Assembly (NCBI RefSeq): GCF_037963835.1
Contig: NZ_CP150145.1
Coordinates: forward strand, 3,100,001-3,164,000
Length of the DNA: 64,000 bases
Reading direction: 5' to 3'
Source of the DNA: Paenibacillus sp. FSL H8-0332
Lineage (GTDB): Bacteria > Bacillota > Bacilli > Paenibacillales > Paenibacillaceae
Part shown: one piece after another, positions 8,220-17,300 of the stretch
Layout: the number at the start of each line of letters is the position of its first letter
Numbering within the stretch: the first letter of the stretch is position 1
The notes under the pieces: model-generated
Databases searched by the model: none
What the model was told of the DNA's origin: nothing
What the model saw: only the letters and a program-made list of their open reading frames with translations
Program-made: the position numbers and the translations under genes

Positions 8220-10133
8220 ATGGAGATTCAAGTGCAGCTGCCGGATGGAGCAATTAGGAGGTATTCGCGTAACACCACAATTGCGCAGATTGCGGAGTCG
8301 ATTAGCGTAAGTCTGAGAAAGAATGCAGTAGCCGGCAAAATCGATGGCAGACTCGTTGACCTTGATTGTCCGGTTGAAGGGGACAGCCTCGTGGAGATCG
8401 TGTTAGCGGACAGCAGCGACGGGCTGATGATTCACAGACACAGCACAGCCCATGTGATGGCCCAGGCGATCAAACGGATCTATGGAGAACGGAACGTGAA
8501 GCTGGGCATTGGTCCAGTGATCGAGGACGGCTTCTATTACGATATAGATATTGCCCAGCCCCTGTCCAGCGAGGATCTTGCTGCGATTGAGCGGGAGATG
8601 GGGAAGATCATCAAGGAGAACCTGCCGATCTGGCGCCGGGTGGTGAGCCGGGAGGAAGCGGTGCAGTTCTTTGAACAGCTGGAAGAGCCGCTGAAGCTGG
8701 AGCTGATCCGGGATCTGCCGGAGGACGCAGTAATTAGCCTGTATGAGCAAGGTGAATTCACGGACCTGTGCCGGGGGCCGCATCTGCCCTCCACTGGCCG
8801 GATTAAGGCGTTCAAGCTGCTAAGTGTAGCAGGTGCCTACTGGCGCGGAGATGCTGACAATCAGGTGCTTCAGCGGATATACGGCACGGCTTTCCTGAGC
8901 ACAGCCCTACTTGAGGAGCATCTGCACCTGCTGGAGGAAGCGAAGAAACGGGATCACCGCAAGCTGGGTAAGGAGCTGGAATTGTTCATGTTCTCCGAGG
9001 AAGCGCCGGGCATGCCGTTCTACCTGGCCAAAGGGATGCTGATCCGCACAGCGCTGGAGGATTTCTCCCGCAAGCTGCAGCGTGCCGACGGGTATGAAGA
9101 GGTCCGCTCACCACTGATGATGAACCGCCGTCTGTGGGAGCAATCCGGACATTGGGATCATTACAAGGATGAGATGTATTTCACGAAGGTGGATGAGACA
9201 GATTTTGCACTGAAGCCGATGAACTGTCCGGGACACATGCTGATCTACAAGAACAGCCGCCGTTCCTACCGGGATCTGCCGATCCGCATTGCGGAATACG
9301 GCCAGGTTCACCGCCATGAATCCTCCGGCGCGTTGAACGGGATGATGCGGGTCCGTACTTTTTGCCAGGATGATGCCCATTTGTTCGTGCTGCCGGAGCA
9401 GATTGAGTCTGAGATTACACGGGTGCTGGAGTTGATCGATCAGTTCTATTCCATCTTCGGATTCGAGTACAAGGTCGAGCTGTCTACACGCCCGGAGGAT
9501 TATATGGGGTCCGAAGAGCTCTGGGATCAGGCGGAGGAGTCGCTTGAACGGGTGCTGAAGAAGAATGGAATCGAATACCGGGTGAATGCGGGAGATGGTG
9601 CTTTTTACGGACCGAAGATAGATTTCCATGTCCTCGATGCCCTGAAGCGGAGCTGGCAATGCGGTACAATTCAACTGGATTTCCAGATGCCCGAGAAGTT
9701 CGACCTGACTTACATTGGCGAAGATAACAACAAGCATCGTCCGGTTGTCATCCATCGTGCGGTGTTCGGCTCCATTGACCGGTTCATGGGTATTCTTACA
9801 GAGCACTATAGCGGAGCGTTCCCGCTGTGGCTGTCTCCGGTGCAGGTCAAGCTGCTGCCAGTCTCTGTGGTTCATGACGAGTATGCCGAGCAGGTCAGAA
9901 GACAGCTGGCGACAGCCGGACTACGGGTGGAGGTAGATTCCCGGAATGAGAAGCTGGGCTACAGAATCCGTGAAGCTCAGCTGGAGAAAATCCCTTATAT
10001 GCTGGTGCTGGGAGATCAGGAGCAGAATGACGGAACAATCTCGGTACGAAGCCGTGCGGATAACACATTATTCACACTGAACGCCCAGGAGTTCATTCAG
10101 CAACTGACAGCTAAGATTGACGGCTGGGAATAA
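8220..10133 (+). CDS. thrS: threonine--tRNA ligase
   Basis: A 637-residue class II aminoacyl-tRNA synthetase that charges tRNA-Thr. Order: TGS domain (about 1-60, IQVQLPDGAIRRY), the editing/SAD domain beginning HRHSTAHVMAQAIKRIY, then the catalytic core. The core has MNCPGHMLIYKN (with the zinc-binding Cys), motif 2 RQ/YGQVHRHESSGALNGMMRVR split around the loop, and motif 3 near HRAVFGSIDRF. The C-terminal anticodon-binding domain starts near WLSPVQVKLLPV. GGAGG at 8207-8211 favours the ATG at 8220 over the in-frame ATG at 8205. It is controlled by the upstream T-box. Confidence 0.97.
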   Translation: MEIQVQLPDGAIRRYSRNTTIAQIAESISVSLRKNAVAGKIDGRLVDLDCPVEGDSLVEIVLADSSDGLMIHRHSTAHVMAQAIKRIYGERNVKLGIGPVIEDGFYYDIDIAQPLSSEDLAAIEREMGKIIKENLPIWRRVVSREEAVQFFEQLEEPLKLELIRDLPEDAVISLYEQGEFTDLCRGPHLPSTGRIKAFKLLSVAGAYWRGDADNQVLQRIYGTAFLSTALLEEHLHLLEEAKKRDHRKLGKELELFMFSEEAPGMPFYLAKGMLIRTALEDFSRKLQRADGYEEVRSPLMMNRRLWEQSGHWDHYKDEMYFTKVDETDFALKPMNCPGHMLIYKNSRRSYRDLPIRIAEYGQVHRHESSGALNGMMRVRTFCQDDAHLFVLPEQIESEITRVLELIDQFYSIFGFEYKVELSTRPEDYMGSEELWDQAEESLERVLKKNGIEYRVNAGDGAFYGPKIDFHVLDALKRSWQCGTIQLDFQMPEKFDLTYIGEDNNKHRPVVIHRAVFGSIDRFMGILTEHYSGAFPLWLSPVQVKLLPVSVVHDEYAEQVRRQLATAGLRVEVDSRNEKLGYRIREAQLEKIPYMLVLGDQEQNDGTISVRSRADNTLFTLNAQEFIQQLTAKIDGWE

Positions 10134-10193
10134 ATCGCTTCATATATAATAGGTGAAAAGTATAATAGGTAAAAAGATATAGGGGGAAGTCAG

Positions 10194-10790
10194 TTGACAG
10201 CAATAGAAGCAGGCCAGCTTGCAGGCAACGTAATCCGGCTTGTGCCTTTGACGGAGGAGCATAAGCCTGAGCTTATGAAGTTGCTGCACCATCCGCGGAT
10301 CTGGGAGTACACCTGGAGGCGGATCAGCTCAGAGGAAGAGGCAGGACAACTGGTGGATGCGGCTCTGGCGAATCAGGCGGCAGGCGAGGATATTCCTTAT
10401 GTGATGGTGGAGCAGACATCCGGCCGGATCGTAGGGACTACGCGGTTGATGCATCTGGACCGTAGGCATCGTAATGCAGAGATCGGCTGCACCTGGATCT
10501 CACCGGAATATTGGAGAACTGCGGTGAATACGGAGTCGAAGCTGCTTTTGCTGAAATATGCCTTCGAGGTGCTGGGGCTGATCCGGGTGGACTTCTCCAT
10601 TGTCAGTGACAATCTGCGCTCGCAGCGTGCCATTGAGCGGATTGGAGCGGCCTTGGAGGGCGTCCTGCGCAAGCATCGGATCACCGCTGACGGTACAGTT
10701 ATGGACAATATGCTGTACAGTATTATTGATGAGGAATGGCCTGCGGTGAAGAAGAATCTGCAATATCTAGTGAATGAGAAATACAAATAG
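10194..10790 (+). CDS. GNAT family N-acetyltransferase (RimJ/RimL-like)
   Basis: A 198-residue acetyl-CoA-dependent transferase starting with TTG, preceded by AGGGGGAAG. The layout is that of the RimJ/RimL ribosomal-protein N-acetyltransferase branch: VIRLVPLTEEHKPELMKLLHHP at the N-terminus, VGTTRLMHLDRRHRNAEIGCTWISPEYW, then VDFSIVSDNLRSQRAIERIGAALEGVLRKH, where the acetyl-CoA pyrophosphate loop and the C-terminal strand lie. The substrate is unknown; it could also acetylate an antibiotic or amino acid. A terminator follows, separating it from the Wadjet operon. Confidence 0.85.
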   Translation: MTAIEAGQLAGNVIRLVPLTEEHKPELMKLLHHPRIWEYTWRRISSEEEAGQLVDAALANQAAGEDIPYVMVEQTSGRIVGTTRLMHLDRRHRNAEIGCTWISPEYWRTAVNTESKLLLLKYAFEVLGLIRVDFSIVSDNLRSQRAIERIGAALEGVLRKHRITADGTVMDNMLYSIIDEEWPAVKKNLQYLVNEKYK

Positions 10791-10798
10791 CGCTTTAA

Positions 10799-10836
10799 CA
10801 TAGAGGGGTCCCTGCGCGGGCTCCTCTATTTATTTT
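10799..10836 (+). terminator. terminator before the Wadjet operon
   Basis: ATAGAGGGG pairs with CTCCTCTAT around a GC-rich inner loop, followed by TTATTTT. Confidence 0.75.
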
Positions 10837-10960
10837 GCAAATAGCCATATCTATGAAAGATTGATATAATAGAATGACATGAGAATAGAAACATACATTC
10901 CCATTTTCCTTCACCCTGCGGTGCGGATTTGGGTTTATGTTATGTTGTGAGGGTGATGGG

Positions 10961-12040
10961 ATGAAAGAGCGTATTAAGCAAGTGTTAGAAGGCAAGTTTA
11001 GAAATTCTCACACAGCCAGAAGCATAATCAGGATTAAGAAGCTGGAAGAAGCAGTTACGAAATCTTTTGCTTATAATACAGACTATTATCAAGAAGGTGG
11101 ACTCTCAGCGTTTGTCAGAGGAATTGAAGGACTATTAACAGAGGGATATTTGACCCCTATTATAAAGAAGACAAAGTATAGTTCTACTCATCTGGAAGAA
11201 GCCTATTGGCTGGCTGCACCTCCTTCCTCTCCGGCTAGATGGAGCGAGACGGCCATGATGCGGGTCATCGGCGCGAAAGGGCTGAATCTGGATTACTACC
11301 GGAATCATCCTGAAGCCCAGACGGTGGACACGTGGAAGTACATAGAACGGATATATGAATTTTTGCGAACAGCAGAGAACAGGGAGACGATTACTCGGGA
11401 AGAGCGCTCGCTGGAGCTTTTTGATCAGGAGAAATATTTGGCAGAATCGGAGGGGAAACAATTTCTGTCCAGACTGGGCATGAACTTAGAACTGCTCCGT
11501 GCCGAGATTGTACGTGAAGATTTCGAGGCATATATGGTGCCGGATAGACCTATACTTTGTATCCTTATTTCAGAGAACCATTCTTTCTATCAATCTGCCA
11601 AAAGATTAATGGTGAAAGGTACGACAGTATGCGGCTTGCAGCCGGACATGCTGATCTACGGCGAAGGCTGGAAGATCGTCAGTAGTCTGTCTTATCTGGA
11701 GGAACGGGGGATCGATCTGTGTGAAGCGCAGCTGCTCTATGTGGGAGATATGGACAAGAAAGGCTGGGAAATCTACGGCAATCTGAAGCTCAGCTATCCC
11801 GAGCTGAACTTGAAGCTGGCATTGCCGGTGTATCGTTCCTTGCTCAGCAACGCCACTCGGTCGTACGATTATGTGAAAGAACAAACTGACTGTCCTCTGC
11901 CTCATCTGGAGCAGGTGCGTCAGGAGTTCTCTGCTATTCCGGGACTACTGTTGTGTATGAATACCCTGCTTACTGAGAACAAGAGGATTCCGCAGGAAGT
12001 CTTAAATTATGAAGTGATGGCGAGGTTGGCAAGAGGATGA
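10961..12040 (+). CDS. jetD: Wadjet subunit JetD, Toprim-type nuclease
   Basis: A 359-residue protein matching the DUF3322/DUF2220 (JetD) family, the topoisomerase VI-like nuclease that cuts plasmid DNA extruded by the JetABC motor. The N-terminal half is a helical and winged-helix region. The C-terminal Toprim domain shows Glu205 in CILISENHSFY and Asp263/Asp265 in LLYVGDMDKKGWEIYGNL, the acidic metal-binding set. The ATG at 10961 follows GAGGGTGATGGG; the frame from 10937 lacks a site. It is the first gene of the operon and overlaps jetA by 4 nt. In the classical order it comes last, so this order is a variant. Confidence 0.88.
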   Translation: MKERIKQVLEGKFRNSHTARSIIRIKKLEEAVTKSFAYNTDYYQEGGLSAFVRGIEGLLTEGYLTPIIKKTKYSSTHLEEAYWLAAPPSSPARWSETAMMRVIGAKGLNLDYYRNHPEAQTVDTWKYIERIYEFLRTAENRETITREERSLELFDQEKYLAESEGKQFLSRLGMNLELLRAEIVREDFEAYMVPDRPILCILISENHSFYQSAKRLMVKGTTVCGLQPDMLIYGEGWKIVSSLSYLEERGIDLCEAQLLYVGDMDKKGWEIYGNLKLSYPELNLKLALPVYRSLLSNATRSYDYVKEQTDCPLPHLEQVRQEFSAIPGLLLCMNTLLTENKRIPQEVLNYEVMARLARG

Positions 12041-13542
12041 ACTGGAATGATTTCGGAGAACGAAATAAGCGGCTGAACCCCTTATGGAGTCTGGGCGCAG
12101 GCATGAATCTGGGTGAGCTACAGCCGTATAAGGAAATGATTGCGCTTAGTGTGCTGCTGCAGGTCTATTATCTGGAGCTGGAATCGAATGAACAGCGTGC
12201 CAGGGAGGATCTGGTGGATCTGGCCTGGAGCTCGCTTGAGCGCTTCGGCATAGCGAAGCTGGGCAGCCCGGAATCGGTCGAACGGCTGGTAGACGGACTG
12301 CTGTGGAGCGGCAGCGGCGGGGATTTCGAGGCCCATTATTATGATGACCACACCCGGCAGATCGGGGTCCAGAAATACAAGTATTTCACCGTGGACGAGG
12401 ATGCTACGCGTATCAGCTGGGAGGAGAACGGGACTACTATTTACCGGCTCTCCGAGTATGCGATGGAGCTGATCTTCATGAGCCACGAGATTATCGACGA
12501 GTTCCAGGTCAGCATCAAGCTGCTGGAGATTCAGATGCATATCAAGCATGGACGGGTTACCCGGGCGATGCAGGATGTGAACGAGCTGATCTCACGCGTG
12601 CGCAAAATGACCCAGCAGCAGCAGGAGTATCGCAATGCGCTGCGCCGTAATCCGAAGCATATCTTCAGCGAATACGGCACCCAGCGGCATGAGCGTCTGG
12701 AGGAGATCCACCAGCAATTTGACGAGGAACGCAAGCAATTCGATAATATACACCGTTCGCTGGCCCGGCTGGCCAATGATGAGAAGGATGTCATTGATTT
12801 CAATGAGCTGCGTCAGCTCTCCGAGCGGGTGGAGCTGTCCCGGCGGGTGCATGATGAGCTGGCCGAGGTCGTGCTGAGCATCTTCGAAGCGGAGACGAAT
12901 CTGCGGCTGAACTTCCCGGAATTATTCTGGGGAGCAGCGGGCTTCAACTTCCGCACCCATGTGTGGGAGGAATGGGTGAAGCCGGAAGGGCTGCGGGATG
13001 GGGATAGCCTGGAGGGCCTGATCAGCGGGCTGTTCTCGCCCAGTCAGGATTTCATCTATCCGCTGGCTTGGGCCTGGGAAGAGCAGGAGGTCGGTTTCCT
13101 GCCGGAGGATACGCCGGAGGCGCCGGATGAACCCGGGGAAGATGAGGACATCCATTATATGCCCAAAGGCATTCCCTGGACTGAGGTATGCGAGCTGTGG
13201 CTGCCCGTCATAGCCGGAGTGGCTGCGCAAGGCAGCTTCACCTTCACTGCGGAGGCGTTCACGGAGCAGGAACAGCGGCGCTGGGCGGATTGCCCGAATG
13301 CCGTGGATTTGTGGGTGCAATTTTTCCATACCGTAATTACTGTTGAGGCGCAGGATGCAGAGGGCCACGGCGTGGCGGACGAATGCCAGAAGCTGCTTCA
13401 GCGGCTGATGGCCGAACATCCTGAGCTTGAGACGCTGCGTGGCAAGCTGCTGCGTACAACTATCCGTCCGGGCCAACAGGAGAGTATCCGCTTGCCCGGC
13501 CTTGAGATCAGCCCTTATACCATTAATATAGTAGAGAAGTGA
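12037..13542 (+). CDS. jetA: Wadjet subunit JetA, kleisin-like
   Basis: A 501-residue protein assigned by position and features to JetA, the MukF-like kleisin of the Wadjet complex. It opens with winged-helix-like material (WNDFGERNKRLNPLWSLGAGM), has a central helical/coiled-coil stretch (VTRAMQDVNELISRVRKM onward to about residue 280), and ends in a compact domain rich in Trp and acidic residues. Length and sequence look like the JetA family outside type I (type II-like), but this is judged by eye. It overlaps jetD by ATGA and is followed after 12 nt by jetB. Confidence 0.8.
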   Translation: MNWNDFGERNKRLNPLWSLGAGMNLGELQPYKEMIALSVLLQVYYLELESNEQRAREDLVDLAWSSLERFGIAKLGSPESVERLVDGLLWSGSGGDFEAHYYDDHTRQIGVQKYKYFTVDEDATRISWEENGTTIYRLSEYAMELIFMSHEIIDEFQVSIKLLEIQMHIKHGRVTRAMQDVNELISRVRKMTQQQQEYRNALRRNPKHIFSEYGTQRHERLEEIHQQFDEERKQFDNIHRSLARLANDEKDVIDFNELRQLSERVELSRRVHDELAEVVLSIFEAETNLRLNFPELFWGAAGFNFRTHVWEEWVKPEGLRDGDSLEGLISGLFSPSQDFIYPLAWAWEEQEVGFLPEDTPEAPDEPGEDEDIHYMPKGIPWTEVCELWLPVIAGVAAQGSFTFTAEAFTEQEQRRWADCPNAVDLWVQFFHTVITVEAQDAEGHGVADECQKLLQRLMAEHPELETLRGKLLRTTIRPGQQESIRLPGLEISPYTINIVEK

Positions 13543-13554
13543 GATGATACGGAT

Positions 13555-14313
13555 ATGAGTTATTCCTTAGAGCAAGTTCAGCAGGCATCGCGGCTGTTCT
13601 TCGACCTGCTTCGCCGCAAGGTGATTCCGCTGGATGATCCCGCTGCCGCCGAATGTCTGCAGGATACAGCTGCTTATGATGCCCTGCAATATGTAGCCAA
13701 AGAAGCCGGCTGCCGGATTATGAATTCCGGTCACCGCCTGCACCTGCTCGTGAGTCCGATCGGCTCCGGATTCGCCAGTAACTTCACTCAGCTGCGCAAT
13801 AAATATTCACGGATTGAGCGCAAGACACATCTGCATATCATTAACGTTATTATTCTTGTCTTCCTGGCGGAGATGGATCAGGATGAGCAGCACTTCAAGC
13901 CGGGACAGGACAGCATGTCCTATATTCAGTTGTCGGATCAGGTATCCGAGCTGTTCCAGACCTGGGTTGGGATGGATGAGGACGGCAGCTTTAGCAAGCA
14001 GTGGCGCCTGGATATCCAGGCGATGCACAAGGTGTGGACCAGCCTCTACATGCAGACCAAGAGCCAGGAGGAAGGCGATTCGCTCAGCCGGGGAGCCGGT
14101 TCACGGATCGGTCTGATCCATGAAGGCATGAAGCTGCTGGAGGAAGAGCATCTGGTGTTCATCTCCGAGAATGAGAAGCGGATATTCCCCCGGGAAGAGC
14201 TGTACGAGCGGATGCGTTATCTCTACCACGATGTGGACCGGTACAAAGAGCTGAAGGCTCTGGTTGGCCGCACACTCAGCGGACAGGAGGGTGAAGCCCA
14301 TGCCGCGCATTGA
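13555..14313 (+). CDS. jetB: Wadjet subunit JetB, KITE/MukE-like
   Basis: A 252-residue protein in the JetB position, the MukE/KITE-like partner of the kleisin. The sequence predicts tandem winged helices: SYSLEQVQQASRLFFDLLRRK, IERKTHLHIINVIILVFLAEM and a C-terminal GMKLLEEEHLVFISENEKRIFPREELYERM-type wing region. I expect a DUF6063-like match but cannot run it. The stop overlaps the jetC start by 14 nt, consistent with coupled translation of complex partners. No strong ribosome site was seen before its ATG. Confidence 0.78.
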   Translation: MSYSLEQVQQASRLFFDLLRRKVIPLDDPAAAECLQDTAAYDALQYVAKEAGCRIMNSGHRLHLLVSPIGSGFASNFTQLRNKYSRIERKTHLHIINVIILVFLAEMDQDEQHFKPGQDSMSYIQLSDQVSELFQTWVGMDEDGSFSKQWRLDIQAMHKVWTSLYMQTKSQEEGDSLSRGAGSRIGLIHEGMKLLEEEHLVFISENEKRIFPREELYERMRYLYHDVDRYKELKALVGRTLSGQEGEAHAAH

Positions 14314-17300
14314 GCGAATCCGCATCGCCGGACTCAAATACGAGAAGATGCTGAAGAAATATGAGGATATGATCCTCGATATGTGTAATGAAGAAGGCCC
14401 GGCCAATACCCTGATTACGCTGATGAACGGCGGGGGGAAGGGTGTTCTGCTGCAATCGATTTTCCAATTGCTGATGCCTAGAGCCGCCTGGGGCAAGAAT
14501 AATGAGAACCAGGTCGAGGCTTTTTTTCATAATCACAAAAAACAGCTGAAGCCCTACACCTTCCATGTAGCCATCGAATGGCGGCTCGACGATAAGGAAC
14601 GGACGGAGTATATCACCACCGGGATCGCAATGACTGCCCAGCACTCCATGGACCAGCTTGAGATCAAAGTGGATTATCTGCTGTACGCGCTGCTGAAATA
14701 TGAGGAGACGGCTGAGCTTACACTCTCCACCCTGCCCTTATATGATCATGAGCTGAACAGTCCCGCGAGCTTCGAAGCGATTCAGCAGTTTGTACGGGAG
14801 CGGCGGGGTGAGATTAACGTCTACGGCAGCAGCAGCTCCGATCTGAAGAAATACTATGCCTACCTGGCTGACCATGATATCCATATCGAAGAATGGCGTA
14901 ATATGCGCAGAATCAACGGTGAAGAGGGCGGCATCAAGGGCTATTTCCAGAAAAATGATGCCTTCACCAATCATAATCTCTTCGAGCGGCTGATTATCCC
15001 GGAGATCGGTTCCAGTATGGGGGGAAGCCTGGGCGAGGATGAAGGCTTGCTTCAGCGGATGTTCGTGGATACCGCTACGGTTGCACAGCGGCTGCCGATG
15101 CTGGAGCAGCGTGAGCGGGCTTTTGCCGAGTTCACCTCTCTTGCGGCTCCTTTGTATGAAGCGGTGAAACTCGGAACGGAGGCGGACCTCAGCTTCCGGG
15201 AGACCGAGCGGCTAGGAGCACAGCTCTATACCGTTATTCATGATGAACTGAAGCAGGCGGAAGACAAGCGCCGCAGAAAGGCGGAAGAGCAGGCCGGACA
15301 TTATCTGGAAGCGAAGACGCTCAGATTCGAGAGCGATAATCTGAATTATCTGCGGCTGAAGGAAGAGCATGACGGCAAGCAGGAGCACTTCAGAGCCGTC
15401 TCGGACAATCAGACACGGGCCAAGCAGCGTCTGGAAGAATCGAAGCAGAGAGAGAAGTCGCTGGAGGTCGCCCATTATCTGGCCCGGCGCAAGCTACAGC
15501 TCCGTCAGATGGAGCAGTGGCAGAAGGAGATAGAAGCCATCGAAGGGTCGCTTGCGATGAAGGAACGCCAAGAGGTAATTCAAGGTGCCAAGCAGGAGCT
15601 GCGGGTACAGTGGGAGCAGGTATACCGGCTATGGCAGGCGAAAAGCCTCTTCTACAGCGGACAGCAGCAGTCCCATGCAGCGGAAGAGCAGATCCTGCGT
15701 ACAGGCAGGGAAGAGTTCCTGGTGGATCTGGGTAGGCTGGATGGGAAGCTGCGGGAATTAACAGCCATGATCCGTCAGTATACAGAGGATCTGGGCGAGT
15801 TCGCTTCCCGCCACGGGCAGGAAGCCGCCCACTCACCGGCAGCCGCCCTTCAGCGTACGCTGATTGCGGTCAGAGGACTGGCTGAGCAGATTGATGCCTT
15901 GAACGAACAGCGCAAGACCGCTGAAGACCAGAAGCTGCTCCTGCATACGCAGTATACCCGGCTGGCTGAGAAGCTGCTGGGGGCCGAAGCTCAGGCAGAG
16001 GAGCTGACCGGGCGAATCGAAGCGCAGATGAACAAGGAATCACAGCTCTGGTCACAGCTCGTAGTGCTGCTGGAGATGTACGAGGAGCATCAGCGCTTAG
16101 GCGCGACAGCTCTATTCGAAGCGAAGCCTCTAATCCAGGAGCGGTTCATCCGCAGGCTGGAGGATACCGAGCAGCAGACGAAGCGGCTGCGGCGGGATTA
16201 TTATCAGCAGCTGCTGGATGTTGAGCTGCAGCAGGAAGCCTACTGGCTGCCTAACCATGATATTGTAACGGTGAAGGATAGGCTGGATGCCCTCAAGATT
16301 AGTTCCATGACCGGCACCATGTATCTGAACGATCAGCCTTATCTGGTCCGCGAGGAGGAGCTGGAACGCCATCCGCTGCTTCCTTACGGCCTGATTGTCA
16401 CGAAGCGTGAAGCGGCTAAGCTGCAGCCGGAGCTGCTTAAAGAGCTTCTGCTTAAGGCTCCGGTTCCGATCTTCGTGCGCGAGGAGATGGCGGAGGGCGG
16501 TAGAGACGCCTTCCTGCTGCTGGCGCATCAAGGGCCGCAGATGATATTGCAGCCGGATCATTTTCAGGAGTGGAAGCGGGGGATGGCCTCCAGACTCCGC
16601 GAGCAGGAGGAGGAGCTTCAGGCGGAGGAAGCATATCTCGCCAAGCTGAGATACGCCCGGCAGGAATATGAACGTCTGCATCAGGGCGAGCATACCGTAA
16701 GTCTGCGGAGCAGACAGAAGAGTGCGGAGACCCTGCTGCAGGAGCTTCGCAGCCAGCTGAATGAAATGAACGCAGAACAGGCACGCTATGATGAGGTTCT
16801 GGCTGGATTTTCCAGAGACCTGTCGGCCTGTGAAGCGGATAAGTCCGAGCAGGAGACCCGGGCGGCGGCTCTGCGGGAGTGGAGTGAGCGGAGCCGGAAG
16901 CACGAGCTGAACTATACAGACAAGCAAAAGTCTGTGGAGCAGAAGAATAATTTGAGCAAAGAGATTGCAGTTAAGGATCAGCAACTCACCCGGCTGAAGG
17001 CGGAGATGGACAGCCTGGCCTTACAGCGCGAGAAATGGATCGGGGATGCCCGTTATTCCGTATTCCCGCGGCTGCAGAACTGGTTCCCGGATATAGAGTT
17101 CCCCGGTGAATCTGCGGGTGCGAAGGTTCAGGGTGCTGATGCTAAGGCAGATGAAGCTGCTGCTGATGAAGTGCTAAATGAGACGGTACAGGACAAGCTG
17201 TTGCAGTTGCTCAGTACGGTTGAGAGTCTTCAACAGTCGCTAAGCCAGAATGAGCTGGAGATCCGCACAAGAACAGCCCAGATCAAAGCAGCCAGAGAAC

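Noticed and set aside
14264..14299. Longer jetC start at 14264
   Set aside because: The AGGAGG at 14285-14290 is correctly spaced only for the ATG at 14300.
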